From a virus: a stretch of 39,357 nt of DNA. The position numbers were made by a program, and so were the translations under genes. Below the pieces are notes generated by a model. It ran no database searches. It was not told the DNA's origin and worked only from the letters and a program-made list of their open reading frames with translations. Of this stretch, positions 7,897 through 15,859 are shown piece after piece. The stretch's first letter is position 1. Every line of letters begins with the position of its first letter. The stretch covers positions 1-39,357 of IMG/VR virus record IMGVR_UViG_3300017788_000070; one strand, given 5' to 3'.

Positions 7897-9252
7897 TTAT
7901 TCTACAGTATTTTGACAAATTCCGCAAAAGACTAAATCATCAATGTCGCCTGCGGAAAATGCGGCTTTGATAGACTTATACGTTTCAAGCTGATATCGAA
8001 CATACTCTTTTGACCAACATGAATCTAAATCAGAAGATAGCTTAATTGGATTTAATTTTCTAATTTGTGTGCCAATAATTCTACCCATTAATGGAATAGT
8101 TGTACTACGGTAAGGCTTAATGGCATCGCATAAATTTGCAATCTTGCCAGATATCTTCATGCTTGCTGGCTCATATAATGAGCTAAAAATAAGATCCTCT
8201 GAAGAAAATTGACTTATCCCTTCGGCAACTGCAAATTTATTAAAATTTATTGCTTGGGTAGGTCCCAAAGAATTTCCAGTCATAAGGGTATAAAACTCAG
8301 ATGGACGTAGGACAATACCATTATCGCTAAGTCCCCTCATCACTGAGTCCATGTAGGTAGGAATATAAGAAGAAAGCTTTTTTACAGCCTCCTCTACTTC
8401 TTCCTGAGAATCGATGACTGCCGGTCTAGCAATACCGTCGATTCTTTTTTCCATTTTTGAAACTTTTTCAAGAATCTTCTTTTTTTCTTCTGCAGACTTG
8501 TAGTTGCAGGTCAAGGTAGATTCAATAGTATCTAAAGTATTTAAAGAATATCCTAACTCTTCTGCAAGAGCCGCACCTCCGCTAACTCCAACAGAGGCTT
8601 TCTTTAAAGTATAGGCAACTCTGTCAGCTGGACGAATGACTCTTGATATGTCGAAAAATGTAGATTGCGGGTTGTCTACTCCGACAATCTTACCGTCGTC
8701 CATAATTTTGCCTAAAGCTTCTTTTACGTGCCAGCAATATTCTTTTGGAGTTTTTGCCTTGTTAGAGCAAATTGAACATACGTCGTGGGCAATTTTGCAA
8801 GCCATGGATACCGGGTAGCTTCCATTGCGCTCAAGCAAGGATAGCTCTTCGGCACACTTGGAGTTGTCCAACTCCATCAACAGCTCAACTCTATCCATGT
8901 CGTCATTGTACATGGCCGCCTTGACCACTCCAAAGGAAGAATCAAGAGGAGTATTTTTATGATGCCTGAATACCTTTGCATGCGATACAAAGGTGGGGTG
9001 GTCTCTCATCAAATTAGCACGCTTCCAGCCATCTCCGTTTCTATTGAAGCCAAACTTCTCCGAAGCAGTCATAGCAATCGTATGAACCGCCGTTTTGTCT
9101 TTTGAAGGCGCGTATCCTTCAATCAACTTAGAAAACATGTTAGCGCGCTTCTCCTGACCAGAGTCGAGACCCTTTGAGGAAAATCTAAGAATCTCAAACG
9201 GGGCATCGCTGCCTAGGTTAAAGTGATCAGGACTAAATGCTTTGATAAACAT
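7897..9252 (-). CDS. Prohead (capsid maturation) protease
   Basis: 451 aa, ATG 9252. Residues 67-80 contain FGFNRNGDGWKR and residues 85-125 DHPTFVSHAKVFRHHKN...FGVVKAAMYNDDMDRVELL, the pattern of phage prohead serine proteases (His, then a strand 'G.V....y....RVELL'). The likely catalytic His is His97 or His98 and the likely catalytic Ser is Ser149 in GSYPVSMACKI, which matches the 'VSIG/VSMG' position of the S78-like fold. Residues 159-175 add a CSICSNKAKTPKEYCWH zinc-knuckle-like segment, followed by FFDISRVIRPADRVAYTLKKA. The C-terminal 240 residues are helical. It is placed before the scaffold and capsid genes. It should cleave scaffold and capsid during maturation. The catalytic residues are proposed from pattern, not aligned. 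Confidence 0.88.
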   Translation of the reverse strand: MFIKAFSPDHFNLGSDAPFEILRFSSKGLDSGQEKRANMFSKLIEGYAPSKDKTAVHTIAMTASEKFGFNRNGDGWKRANLMRDHPTFVSHAKVFRHHKNTPLDSSFGVVKAAMYNDDMDRVELLMELDNSKCAEELSLLERNGSYPVSMACKIAHDVCSICSNKAKTPKEYCWHVKEALGKIMDDGKIVGVDNPQSTFFDISRVIRPADRVAYTLKKASVGVSGGAALAEELGYSLNTLDTIESTLTCNYKSAEEKKKILEKVSKMEKRIDGIARPAVIDSQEEVEEAVKKLSSYIPTYMDSVMRGLSDNGIVLRPSEFYTLMTGNSLGPTQAINFNKFAVAEGISQFSSEDLIFSSLYEPASMKISGKIANLCDAIKPYRSTTIPLMGRIIGTQIRKLNPIKLSSDLDSCWSKEYVRYQLETYKSIKAAFSAGDIDDLVFCGICQNTVE

Positions 9253-9270
9253 AACTTGGCTTATACTGCG

Positions 9271-10236
9271 TTATTGAGGAATTATAGGCTGTCCGCTTAA
9301 ATTTTGTTGAGAATTGAGGCTAGATAGGTGGCCGCTGTATCCCGACCTATCTCCTCCCGTAAAGTAGTTATATGCCAAAGGAGCACCCAGGCCTACAAGA
9401 GTTCCTACTAGCCCTCCGGTCTGAGGACTGGAACGCACTCCACCTAATCTGCTAGGCAGTAGAGTTCTCGCACCTCCAAGAAGTGTTCTTGGTCGAATTG
9501 CAGGAGACGGCATTGTAGGATCAGACAGTACTCTGGCACCACGAGAAAGAAGGCCCATAGCGCCCTCAAATGCCTTTGCGGGAAGAGCCATCTCTACTTT
9601 TGCTCCTGGTGCATTGCTAAAGAATCTCTCTGCAAGTGTAGTGCCTGGAATAACCCCTCTGCCACCAGGTAGTCCTGGAAAATAAGGATATCTACTTTGA
9701 ACCGGAGGACCCTGGTTCCTGTCGATCCTGGGATCTCTACCTGCCGCTTGCTGCGGCGGCCTCATGAGCAGCGCCGCTCTGCCAGCTGCAGTTGCTGGAA
9801 GATTTTTTCCACCTATAGTTATAGGCGGTTGAAGAACTCCACCAGGCACAGTAGGAGTAACTGATATACTTGCAGCAGGACCTCTTAAATATCTGGCCAT
9901 TAGATTTTGAGCAGGACCTGGTTTTAAATTAGCAATATTTTGAAATCGAGACCCTCTAGGGTACAGATAGCTGCCTCCTCTAAATAAACCACCAGGCCTA
10001 GTAGATTCTGTCAGGATCTTGGGGAGAACGTATCCTAACGCACCTGATCCTAGGATTTCTCCAAGGTTAAATCCCTCTTGATCTCCTGATGCCATGCCAA
10101 AAGGCAACAAGTTTCTAGCGCTCATCTCAGAGAGCGGAATATTCTGCATAGTCCCTGCAGGATATACTCCTCCTGGAGAACTCTGTTTTAATCTTGCCGA
10201 AGCAAACTTAGCTAGCAATGAATTAATATCAGTCAT
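9271..10236 (-). CDS. Gly/Pro-rich virion protein candidate
   Basis: 321 aa from ATG 10236. A longer frame to ATG 10281 exists, but it overlaps the upstream gene by 44 bp; the inner ATG follows that gene's stop in TAAGATG and has AAAAGGA upstream (10244-10250). After a short helical N terminus (MTDINSLLAKFASARLKQ) the protein is dominated by Gly, Pro, Arg and Leu, with possible hydrophobic patches LGEILGSGALGYVLPKIL and GGLVGTLVGLGAPLAYNYF. Such low-complexity, basic, Gly/Pro-rich proteins are common among internal or head-associated proteins of large phages. No function is assigned. It precedes the protease gene by 18 nt. Confidence 0.65.
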   Translation of the reverse strand: MTDINSLLAKFASARLKQSSPGGVYPAGTMQNIPLSEMSARNLLPFGMASGDQEGFNLGEILGSGALGYVLPKILTESTRPGGLFRGGSYLYPRGSRFQNIANLKPGPAQNLMARYLRGPAASISVTPTVPGGVLQPPITIGGKNLPATAAGRAALLMRPPQQAAGRDPRIDRNQGPPVQSRYPYFPGLPGGRGVIPGTTLAERFFSNAPGAKVEMALPAKAFEGAMGLLSRGARVLSDPTMPSPAIRPRTLLGGARTLLPSRLGGVRSSPQTGGLVGTLVGLGAPLAYNYFTGGDRSGYSGHLSSLNSQQNLSGQPIIPQ

Positions 10237-10237
10237 C

Positions 10238-11518
10238 TTATAATCCTTTTGGTCTATCAAGACCTGTAAGTCTTGGAACAACAGCGTATTCTCTACGCTG
10301 GTCCCTCATCTTTTCTTCCATTGCTAGCATTTGATTCAAAGAAAAATCGTCTATTTGATCTCCGGCCTCGAGTCTACGACGAAGCATAGATCTAAGCAAA
10401 GGAGTTTGTTTTGAAGCAATCGGTGCTATAGAGTATATCTCGCCGAGGGCTTCTTCAATATCCTTTGGAGAATATCCGCCAACAATGGGATCCGTCTTCA
10501 TCAGCTTGTGAATATTTAGGGCATTATCAATGCGAGTTATTTGATCTACAAAGTCTGGATCTGCCAGACTGTCAAGAGCTCCACGCTGTATATCTTCCCT
10601 GGTCTGTTCTGATCCGGGAACCATCTTACCTATAGCTTCCTCTGGATTTATAGACAGTGCTGCTTTTTTTCTGACCCCCGCAGCATCATTCAACAAACTA
10701 GTTCTTTCCAAATTATTAACATATGCGTCGTGCTCGGCTTGTGCAAGTTTAGAATTTAACAGTGCCGTTTGATTATAGTTTTTAACTATATTGTCAAGAG
10801 AGTTTAACTCTTCAATACCTAAAGAAAAATATCCTACTCTGTCTTCGGCAAGCTTCTCGCAATCCTTACCGGTAACTCCAGTAGCCAGGCTGACTACGTC
10901 AATAATGTCTTTACCGTGTTTTTCTATTGTCTCTCTCGCCCAGTGAGTTTTTCTGTAGGACGACACTCCTGCTACCTTTTCCTTAAAGTACTTAATGCTA
11001 TTTGCAAGTCCTTCGCAAGCCTCGTTGTATCTGTTTCTCAAAATTTCGACAGATAGCTTTTCATTTTTGCTTAATACAGTCGCAGCTCTCTGCAACTCAT
11101 CAAAAGATGGAAGCTTATTAGAGGCAGCCTTTGAGGACATTAAAAAACTGTCATCGATAGGCTGAGAGTCAAGGAAACTTTGAGACTCGGATACGTATGC
11201 AAACGACATATTTTCAGCAATCTTATTTTTAACATCTACAGAATTAAGAATCTGTTTCAGAGCTTTTTCGCCATCGGCTAATAGAAAGGAGTTTCCCCTA
11301 TCCTCAATAGAAGCTGATTTAAAATATGCCAGATGCGCTGCACCATTGTATGCCTCTGCAGCTCTCATTATAAATTCTGGAGGATATTCATCGTTAGACG
11401 CAGCTTTAACCAAAGCATCTGTTGGAGTCATTCCACTGTTAACAAAAGATGCAGTCTTGTTAATTAAATTAACTAAGCGCTCTTTGTTTTCAGAAGTTAT
11501 ATGCTTTAATTCGGTCAT
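10238..11518 (-). CDS. Helical virion/internal head protein candidate
   Basis: 426 aa, ATG 11518, overlapping the upstream gene by 4 bp (ATGA). It is almost wholly helical, with no membrane segment or cysteine cluster. The C-terminal part, SIAPIASKQTPLLRSMLRRR and then LEAGDQIDDFSLNQMLAMEE, recalls a conserved region of uncharacterised proteins encoded near protease and capsid genes in large phages. The repeated short helices around residues 1-60 (NLINKTASFVNSGMTPTDAL) resemble those at the start of the 321-aa protein encoded next. Structural or internal virion role is by context only. Confidence 0.65.
   Translation of the reverse strand: MTELKHITSENKERLVNLINKTASFVNSGMTPTDALVKAASNDEYPPEFIMRAAEAYNGAAHLAYFKSASIEDRGNSFLLADGEKALKQILNSVDVKNKIAENMSFAYVSESQSFLDSQPIDDSFLMSSKAASNKLPSFDELQRAATVLSKNEKLSVEILRNRYNEACEGLANSIKYFKEKVAGVSSYRKTHWARETIEKHGKDIIDVVSLATGVTGKDCEKLAEDRVGYFSLGIEELNSLDNIVKNYNQTALLNSKLAQAEHDAYVNNLERTSLLNDAAGVRKKAALSINPEEAIGKMVPGSEQTREDIQRGALDSLADPDFVDQITRIDNALNIHKLMKTDPIVGGYSPKDIEEALGEIYSIAPIASKQTPLLRSMLRRRLEAGDQIDDFSLNQMLAMEEKMRDQRREYAVVPRLTGLDRPKGL
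10244..10250 (-). promoter_or_regulatory. Ribosome binding site deciding the 10236 start
   Basis: AAAAGGA lies 7 nt before ATG 10236, at the end of the upstream gene. It supports the shorter start for the Gly/Pro-rich protein. Confidence 0.6.
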
Positions 11519-12411
11519 TGTTCTTCTATTCTACCGATATTTTGGTTTTCTATAAAGCGAGGTGGATTATCAGAGTGCAGTTTGTCTATGTCTGAATTTG
11601 TGTAATTTCCAGATCGTAATGGATCTGCAGGCATGGATCCTTGATTCATTATTCCAAAGGTAAATGATTTTAACATAACGCTAACAATTTGGGAAGTAAA
11701 GGCATCGTCCTCCTTGACTCCCCCAAAAATAGCTTCAATTTTCTTGCGTTCGTTAATGTTATCTTTGGCTAATCCTATGAGTTCAGTGGCATTTCTAGTA
11801 TTTGGAACAATTCCATTCGCAGCCTGTATACCTTTTGACAGTACTAAATTGTCAAAAAGAGTTTCAAATAATTTCTGCATTTGATGCTGAGAGCATTTTT
11901 CTATTGATTCAATCATTTCTCTGCCGCCAAATATAGCAACTCTTTTCCAAAAAGCTTCAGTGCTAAATGGGGCAGAACGCATTACAGGCTCTATGACCCA
12001 GCGATTTAAATAGCCATAATTAGTAAGGCTGTCCAACACGTCAAAAAAACACATGATATAGTATTTAATTACTGTTTCACTATATCCTATAATATCTGCG
12101 ATTTCTTTATACGAATAGGACGCCAATATTCTGGTGTCTACGTCCAATCTGTACGAAGGACCATTTTCATATAGCATCAAAGCATCGGCAATATCCGGGT
12201 TGGCATCTTTATAAATCTCTACTATGTCAACTGGATCCTGCCTGATCGTCTTCAGTAATTGATATAACTCTTTTACATACTTATCGTCGTCTTTACGAGG
12301 TTCTCGCCACTCGTCTAAAAGTTTTATAACGTAATTATACCTCCAGTCGGGACTTTTCAGTCTACGAGGTGCTGGAGATTTGTCGGATAAAGATACTTTG
12401 GCTTTGCGCAT
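11515..12411 (-). CDS. Conserved phage protein with helix-turn-helix-like segment
   Basis: 298 aa, ATG 12411, sharing one base with the preceding stop (TAATG). Residues 88-121 read LASYSYKEIADIIGYSETVIKYYIMCFFDV, in the style of a sigma-region-4 or LuxR-type helix-turn-helix (KEIA..IGYSE..VKYYI) running into an FFDV/L motif that I recall from small-terminase-like and other DNA-contacting phage proteins. The remainder is helical, with a hydrophilic C-terminal tail of about 40 residues. It could be a packaging factor, a transcription partner for the beta-prime-like protein encoded upstream, or a structural protein that merely contains this fold. The helix-turn-helix reading is moderate; the function is open. 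Confidence 0.68.
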   Translation of the reverse strand: MRKAKVSLSDKSPAPRRLKSPDWRYNYVIKLLDEWREPRKDDDKYVKELYQLLKTIRQDPVDIVEIYKDANPDIADALMLYENGPSYRLDVDTRILASYSYKEIADIIGYSETVIKYYIMCFFDVLDSLTNYGYLNRWVIEPVMRSAPFSTEAFWKRVAIFGGREMIESIEKCSQHQMQKLFETLFDNLVLSKGIQAANGIVPNTRNATELIGLAKDNINERKKIEAIFGGVKEDDAFTSQIVSVMLKSFTFGIMNQGSMPADPLRSGNYTNSDIDKLHSDNPPRFIENQNIGRIEEQ

Positions 12412-14546
12412 TACACTAACTGATTAAGATCGGTCTCAACTGCAGAGCCTGAGTCTGCTTCGATCTTGCGTTCCTTAAGCTTAAGAATCAATTCTCCAAG
12501 ATTAAGGAAAGTATTTCTAACAGACTCTTCCATGCTTGGCAAATCTTCCTGACTAAAGCGCTCAGAGAACTTGTCTCCGTGGAATAGCATGAGGAAATAT
12601 ATTCTTCCTAAACGATCAAGGGCTGTCTGCAGATCTGCCATGTATTTATCGAGCGGAGTGTCTATGTCGCTGCGATTTATAAGTTCGGATATATTGGCGA
12701 TGTCGAATACGTTTCGCTCTCCGGATTGTGCTGCCTGCATTATTCTGGCTACAGACTGTTGGTCAAGACCTTGTTGGCCTTGACCCATTCCAGTAATGCT
12801 GTCCATGATTCTTTGATTAAGTACGTCTCCAGGCTGACCAGAAGTAGCAGAGACGGTGTCGGCTTGCGGGTACTGCTCTGAAACACCCAACGTAGGGTTT
12901 ATGCCCATGGGTGTTGGAGGTAAATTTGGGGTCGCAACCATGCCTGGATCAAAGAACGGTTGCGCCTTTTTATCAAAATATAGCACTACATCTTCAAAAG
13001 CAGCTGCAGACTTAAGTGCTGATTTGGCCTCTAAAATGCTCATTCCAAATCCAGCTACTAAGCCAACATACGTATCTCTCTTGGAAGCTTCTTTGAATAC
13101 TGTTTTTCCATTTATTAAAACTCGGAATCCAATCCTGTCTTTGGACACCTTGACCTGATCATTCAAACCTTTGATTCTGGCATCAATGTCCCTGGCTCCG
13201 CCGAGTTCAATTTTGCTGCGACATCTGTTATCAGAAAAAGTATGTACTTTTGCCGTCTTGGGCACGTACAGAGTTCTGTCAAACATCTTCATGCGTCTGT
13301 ATGAAGGAGACACAACAATTTTGTCGCAGCACAGTAACCCAAACACTGAATACGTAGTCACATCTCCATTAACCACAGCATTCTCCAAGGTGCATGGTCC
13401 CGCAGCCTGGCTGCCGTCAGCTTCTATGAAAACATTGAAATTTCCTTTTTTGTTTGGATCGTAGTTTTTGCTTGGAGCATCTGTCTTTGCTGAATCGGCA
13501 GACTTTAGCTTATCTACAAATGCCTTAAAATCCGATCCTGGCATGGAGGCACCCAAGGAGAAAACCTTCGAGGATTCAACCCTGTCAGACTTGCCTCCGT
13601 CCACTGCAATAACGACACTCTCCACACAGTTTGAAGAGGTGTAGGAGCATCCAGATACTGCAGAAGGAATTACGGCCATCTTGTCGACACTTCCACCAGG
13701 CATTAGAACGCTATACAATCCTGCGCAATTACAAGCGTTCAGAGCCATGGGCCCTTCAATTTTGTAAGAAATTCTTGCCAAGTTTTTACGATTGTCTCGT
13801 AAAACTACACCTTCTTCAATGAGTTCTTGTTTTTCTGAATCAGTTATGCTGTTCAGAACATCCTGAGGGCCGTGCACATCTATAACTTCAACTTCTGGAA
13901 CTTTGTTATTGTCCAATACGATGGTTTCAGATTGTTTACACTCTTTTAGACATTCATAAAGTTCAGAACCGTAGGCTTCTACGGCCACCTTATGAAGTTC
14001 TGGATTGTGCATTAAAGTCTTGGTGTATATTTCAGCAAACTTACAATTAGCGGTTTTAAGAAATTTTTTAAAGTCAACGTTAAACTGACTAGACAAATTC
14101 TGCATTCTATCCATGCTGAACTTGGTATTTTTGGTAGGGTTATATATCTTAGATAAGTCCATGCCAGACTGCATACCTGCCATGATCTCGCCTCTGTTTA
14201 ACTCAGAGGGAGCCCCCAGCTCTTCCGGTCTTGCATTTAGAATAGCGTCAACCCAGTTTTCCTTATTTGGAACAAACTGGTCCAGATTCTGATTATATAG
14301 CAACTCGGCGCCTTTGAGCTCACCGTTCTTGTAGAAGATCGGCACAAAAAGCTCTCTACCGCTTACGTCAAACTTAAAAAGACCAACGGCTTGAGTGCCA
14401 TCGTCGTTCTTATTCACTACCTCAAAACCAAGCATGTAGTCGAGCAGATTCGGAATCTTGTCCCTAATATAGGCAAAAGCCAATTGAAAGAAATTCTGCT
14501 CGAAGGATGCGTCGTCTGCAATTTTAATGAGATTCTTTCTGACCAT
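12411..14546 (-). CDS. Large conserved virion-block protein of unknown function
   Basis: 711 aa, ATG 14546, 20 nt after the hairpin at 14566-14595. Residues 60-105 contain GRELFVPIFYKNGELKGAEL and NKENWVDAILNARPEELG, a pattern I associate with uncharacterised proteins of large phages and no known enzyme. The middle has several cysteines (NACNCAGLYS, CSYTSSNCVE, LLCCDKI). The C-terminal 170 residues are Pro/Gln/Gly-rich and then helical (YMADLQTALDRLGRIYFLML). The segment YVGLVAGFGMSILEAKSALK resembles a short helical module that recurs in such proteins. It does not carry recognisable portal or RNA polymerase motifs. It may take part in head assembly or DNA ejection by context. Confidence 0.7.
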   Translation of the reverse strand: MVRKNLIKIADDASFEQNFFQLAFAYIRDKIPNLLDYMLGFEVVNKNDDGTQAVGLFKFDVSGRELFVPIFYKNGELKGAELLYNQNLDQFVPNKENWVDAILNARPEELGAPSELNRGEIMAGMQSGMDLSKIYNPTKNTKFSMDRMQNLSSQFNVDFKKFLKTANCKFAEIYTKTLMHNPELHKVAVEAYGSELYECLKECKQSETIVLDNNKVPEVEVIDVHGPQDVLNSITDSEKQELIEEGVVLRDNRKNLARISYKIEGPMALNACNCAGLYSVLMPGGSVDKMAVIPSAVSGCSYTSSNCVESVVIAVDGGKSDRVESSKVFSLGASMPGSDFKAFVDKLKSADSAKTDAPSKNYDPNKKGNFNVFIEADGSQAAGPCTLENAVVNGDVTTYSVFGLLCCDKIVVSPSYRRMKMFDRTLYVPKTAKVHTFSDNRCRSKIELGGARDIDARIKGLNDQVKVSKDRIGFRVLINGKTVFKEASKRDTYVGLVAGFGMSILEAKSALKSAAAFEDVVLYFDKKAQPFFDPGMVATPNLPPTPMGINPTLGVSEQYPQADTVSATSGQPGDVLNQRIMDSITGMGQGQQGLDQQSVARIMQAAQSGERNVFDIANISELINRSDIDTPLDKYMADLQTALDRLGRIYFLMLFHGDKFSERFSQEDLPSMEESVRNTFLNLGELILKLKERKIEADSGSAVETDLNQLV

Positions 14547-14565
14547 AGTTATCTCTTAAGGGAAC

Positions 14566-14595
14566 TTACCTGGCGGGGTTTCCCCCGCCAGGTAA
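14566..14595 (-). terminator. Hairpin with GAAA tetraloop after the 189-aa gene
   Basis: Perfect 13-bp stem (ttacctggcgggg / ccccgccaggtaa) with a loop reading GAAA in the minus-strand RNA. It begins 11 nt after the stop of the 189-aa gene and ends 20 nt before the next ATG. No U-tract follows (GUUCCCUUAAG), so it is not a classical intrinsic terminator. It shares stem length, G-run and loop with the hairpin behind the capsid gene. Confidence 0.6.
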
Positions 14596-14606
14596 TATAG
14601 CTTAAA

Positions 14607-15176
14607 TTAACCGTGTTCTGCAACTGCAATGACAACTCTTGCTACGTTTACACCAAGTGCAGGAGTAGCAGTAATTACATCGCCAGCAGCTACATCGTAT
14701 CCGGTAGATGCAACCGTGAGCTCCTTGACTCTATTGGCAGCGTCGCCAATTTGAGTTCCTGCAGTTCCAGCGGCAACAAGTGGGCCAGCAGGTGTAGCTA
14801 CAGCGATAGTTCCGTTGCCGGCAGTGCCGGATACTGGAACAAACCATGCGCCTACAACTCTACCTGCAAATTGCACAGTTGCTGTAGCTGTGGTAGTGCC
14901 GCTCAAGCCAGCAATGGTGTAAAATGTTACACCATTCTTGCCATACTTGATGTTTCCTGCAGAAAGATCTCTGAGGATGGCTTGCTTCTCAAGAATGCCC
15001 ATCGGGTGGACAAAGCTGCTCTGAACCAGTTCTACTGCTCCAACGGCAAGTTCCTTGCCGTTTGGACCGACATAAGCAAAAAATCGCTTAGCGCCGGAGG
15101 TGTTCTTGAATACGTCCGTAGTCATGAGCGAGTTACGATATGTTTCCGAATCAGTTAAATCATTACCATTAGCCAT
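14607..15176 (-). CDS. Probably abundant small virion protein
   Basis: 189 aa, ATG 15176 with a strong AAAAGGAG site inside the AATTTACAAAAGGAG leader. The N-terminal 90 residues are mixed (MANGNDLTDSETYRNSLMTT, then VELVQSSFVHPMGILEKQAI). The C-terminal half is Ala, Gly, Thr and Val-rich beta with GRVVGAWFVPVSGTAGNGTI and GYDVAAGDVITATPALGVNV, as in capsid-decoration or fibre-knob jelly-roll domains. The best ribosome binding site of the block and its own downstream hairpin point to high expression. It may be a decoration or head-fibre protein. No exact family is recognised. Confidence 0.72.
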   Translation of the reverse strand: MANGNDLTDSETYRNSLMTTDVFKNTSGAKRFFAYVGPNGKELAVGAVELVQSSFVHPMGILEKQAILRDLSAGNIKYGKNGVTFYTIAGLSGTTTATATVQFAGRVVGAWFVPVSGTAGNGTIAVATPAGPLVAAGTAGTQIGDAANRVKELTVASTGYDVAAGDVITATPALGVNVARVVIAVAEHG

Positions 15177-15182
15177 TTTTAT

Positions 15183-15197
15183 CTCCTTTTGTAAATT
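15183..15197 (-). promoter_or_regulatory. AATTTACAAAAGGAG leader/ribosome binding site
   Basis: Strong Shine-Dalgarno 6 nt before ATG 15176, preceded by the AATTTACAA element shared with three other genes. The 91-nt gap upstream (15177-15267) also contains TATGAATA on the minus strand, loosely like a T4-type late box, but this is a single weak match and is not called as a promoter. Confidence 0.5.
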
Positions 15198-15267
15198 GAA
15201 AGGGCCTTATTTAGACTAGTCCCAATCTACTACTAGTGTTATTCATAAGTATCAGAATGTAATCACC

Positions 15268-15816
15268 TTAGCGAGGAGCAGTAAAGGTTTTCCGTAGCCA
15301 ATCTTTTGCATCTTGGGTACGAGTGGTGTAGTAGTTACCGTCAGCATCAAAAGCACTTCCATCATCAAACCCGCCGCGATCGTCAAGTTTACCCTCCCGG
15401 CCCTTCCTATTAAAATTACCTAAACCAATTTTATCGAGAAGTCGCGCAGTACCGTCGCTAAGACTAGTAATTCCATTGAACACACTGCTGCCTATGTTAT
15501 GATCTACGGAGGGCTCGGTATAGTGACGGAGGGCGCCGCCGCCTAGAGCTCCAGCTCCTCCTCCTAGAATTGCGCCCATAAGCGATGAGCGAAGATGACC
15601 CCTCAGACTCTTGTCTTTTCCAAAAAGAGCATTTGCCAAAAGAGCCACAGGAATTCCTGCCATGGCTCCTCCGGCTGCGCCGTATCCAACTGCAGGAGCA
15701 TATTCTTTTGCAGTATCTAAAAACGATCCGGCTTGTTTATGAAGCCTGAGTTCGCTTAAAAGCAAAGGGCGATATTCTTCTGAGAGTTTAGATAGTTTTA
15801 AAAAAGTCTTTTTCAC
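15268..15816 (-). CDS. Glycine-zipper membrane-active virion protein candidate
   Basis: 182 aa, GTG 15816 with AAGGAG 8 nt upstream. Two hydrophobic, glycine-spaced segments, GYGAAGGAMAGIPVALLANA (residues 44-63) and LMGAILGGGAGALGGGAL (79-96), have the small-residue spacing of glycine zippers seen in pore-forming or membrane-penetrating proteins. The N terminus is basic and helical (KKTFLKLSKLSEEYRPLLL); the C terminus is polar with RKGREGKLDDRGGFDD. Similar glycine-zipper proteins occur among internal ejection proteins of phages, and this gene lies next to the RNA polymerase-like gene, so a role in genome or protein delivery into the host is plausible. This is inference. Confidence 0.68.
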   Translation of the reverse strand: MKKTFLKLSKLSEEYRPLLLSELRLHKQAGSFLDTAKEYAPAVGYGAAGGAMAGIPVALLANALFGKDKSLRGHLRSSLMGAILGGGAGALGGGALRHYTEPSVDHNIGSSVFNGITSLSDGTARLLDKIGLGNFNRKGREGKLDDRGGFDDGSAFDADGNYYTTRTQDAKDWLRKTFTAPR

Positions 15817-15859
15817 AGTTTAAGCTCCTTATATGAGGTTATGATTATAGCAAAAAATA

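Noticed and set aside
12411-14546. 711-aa protein as portal or as another RNA polymerase subunit
   Set aside because: No portal-type stem/clip pattern and no beta or beta-prime motif is visible; only its position suggested either.
14613-15158. Long plus-strand open frame (181 codons) opposite the 189-aa gene
   Set aside because: It lies wholly antisense to a gene with a strong ribosome binding site and protein-like composition; the plus-strand product is Ser/Cys/Asn-rich nonsense typical of a shadow of an Ala/Gly/Thr-rich gene.
15225-15250. T4-type late promoter (TATGAATA on the minus strand)
   Set aside because: Single imperfect match to TATAAATA; no second copy at equivalent positions before other genes, so no support for a promoter call.
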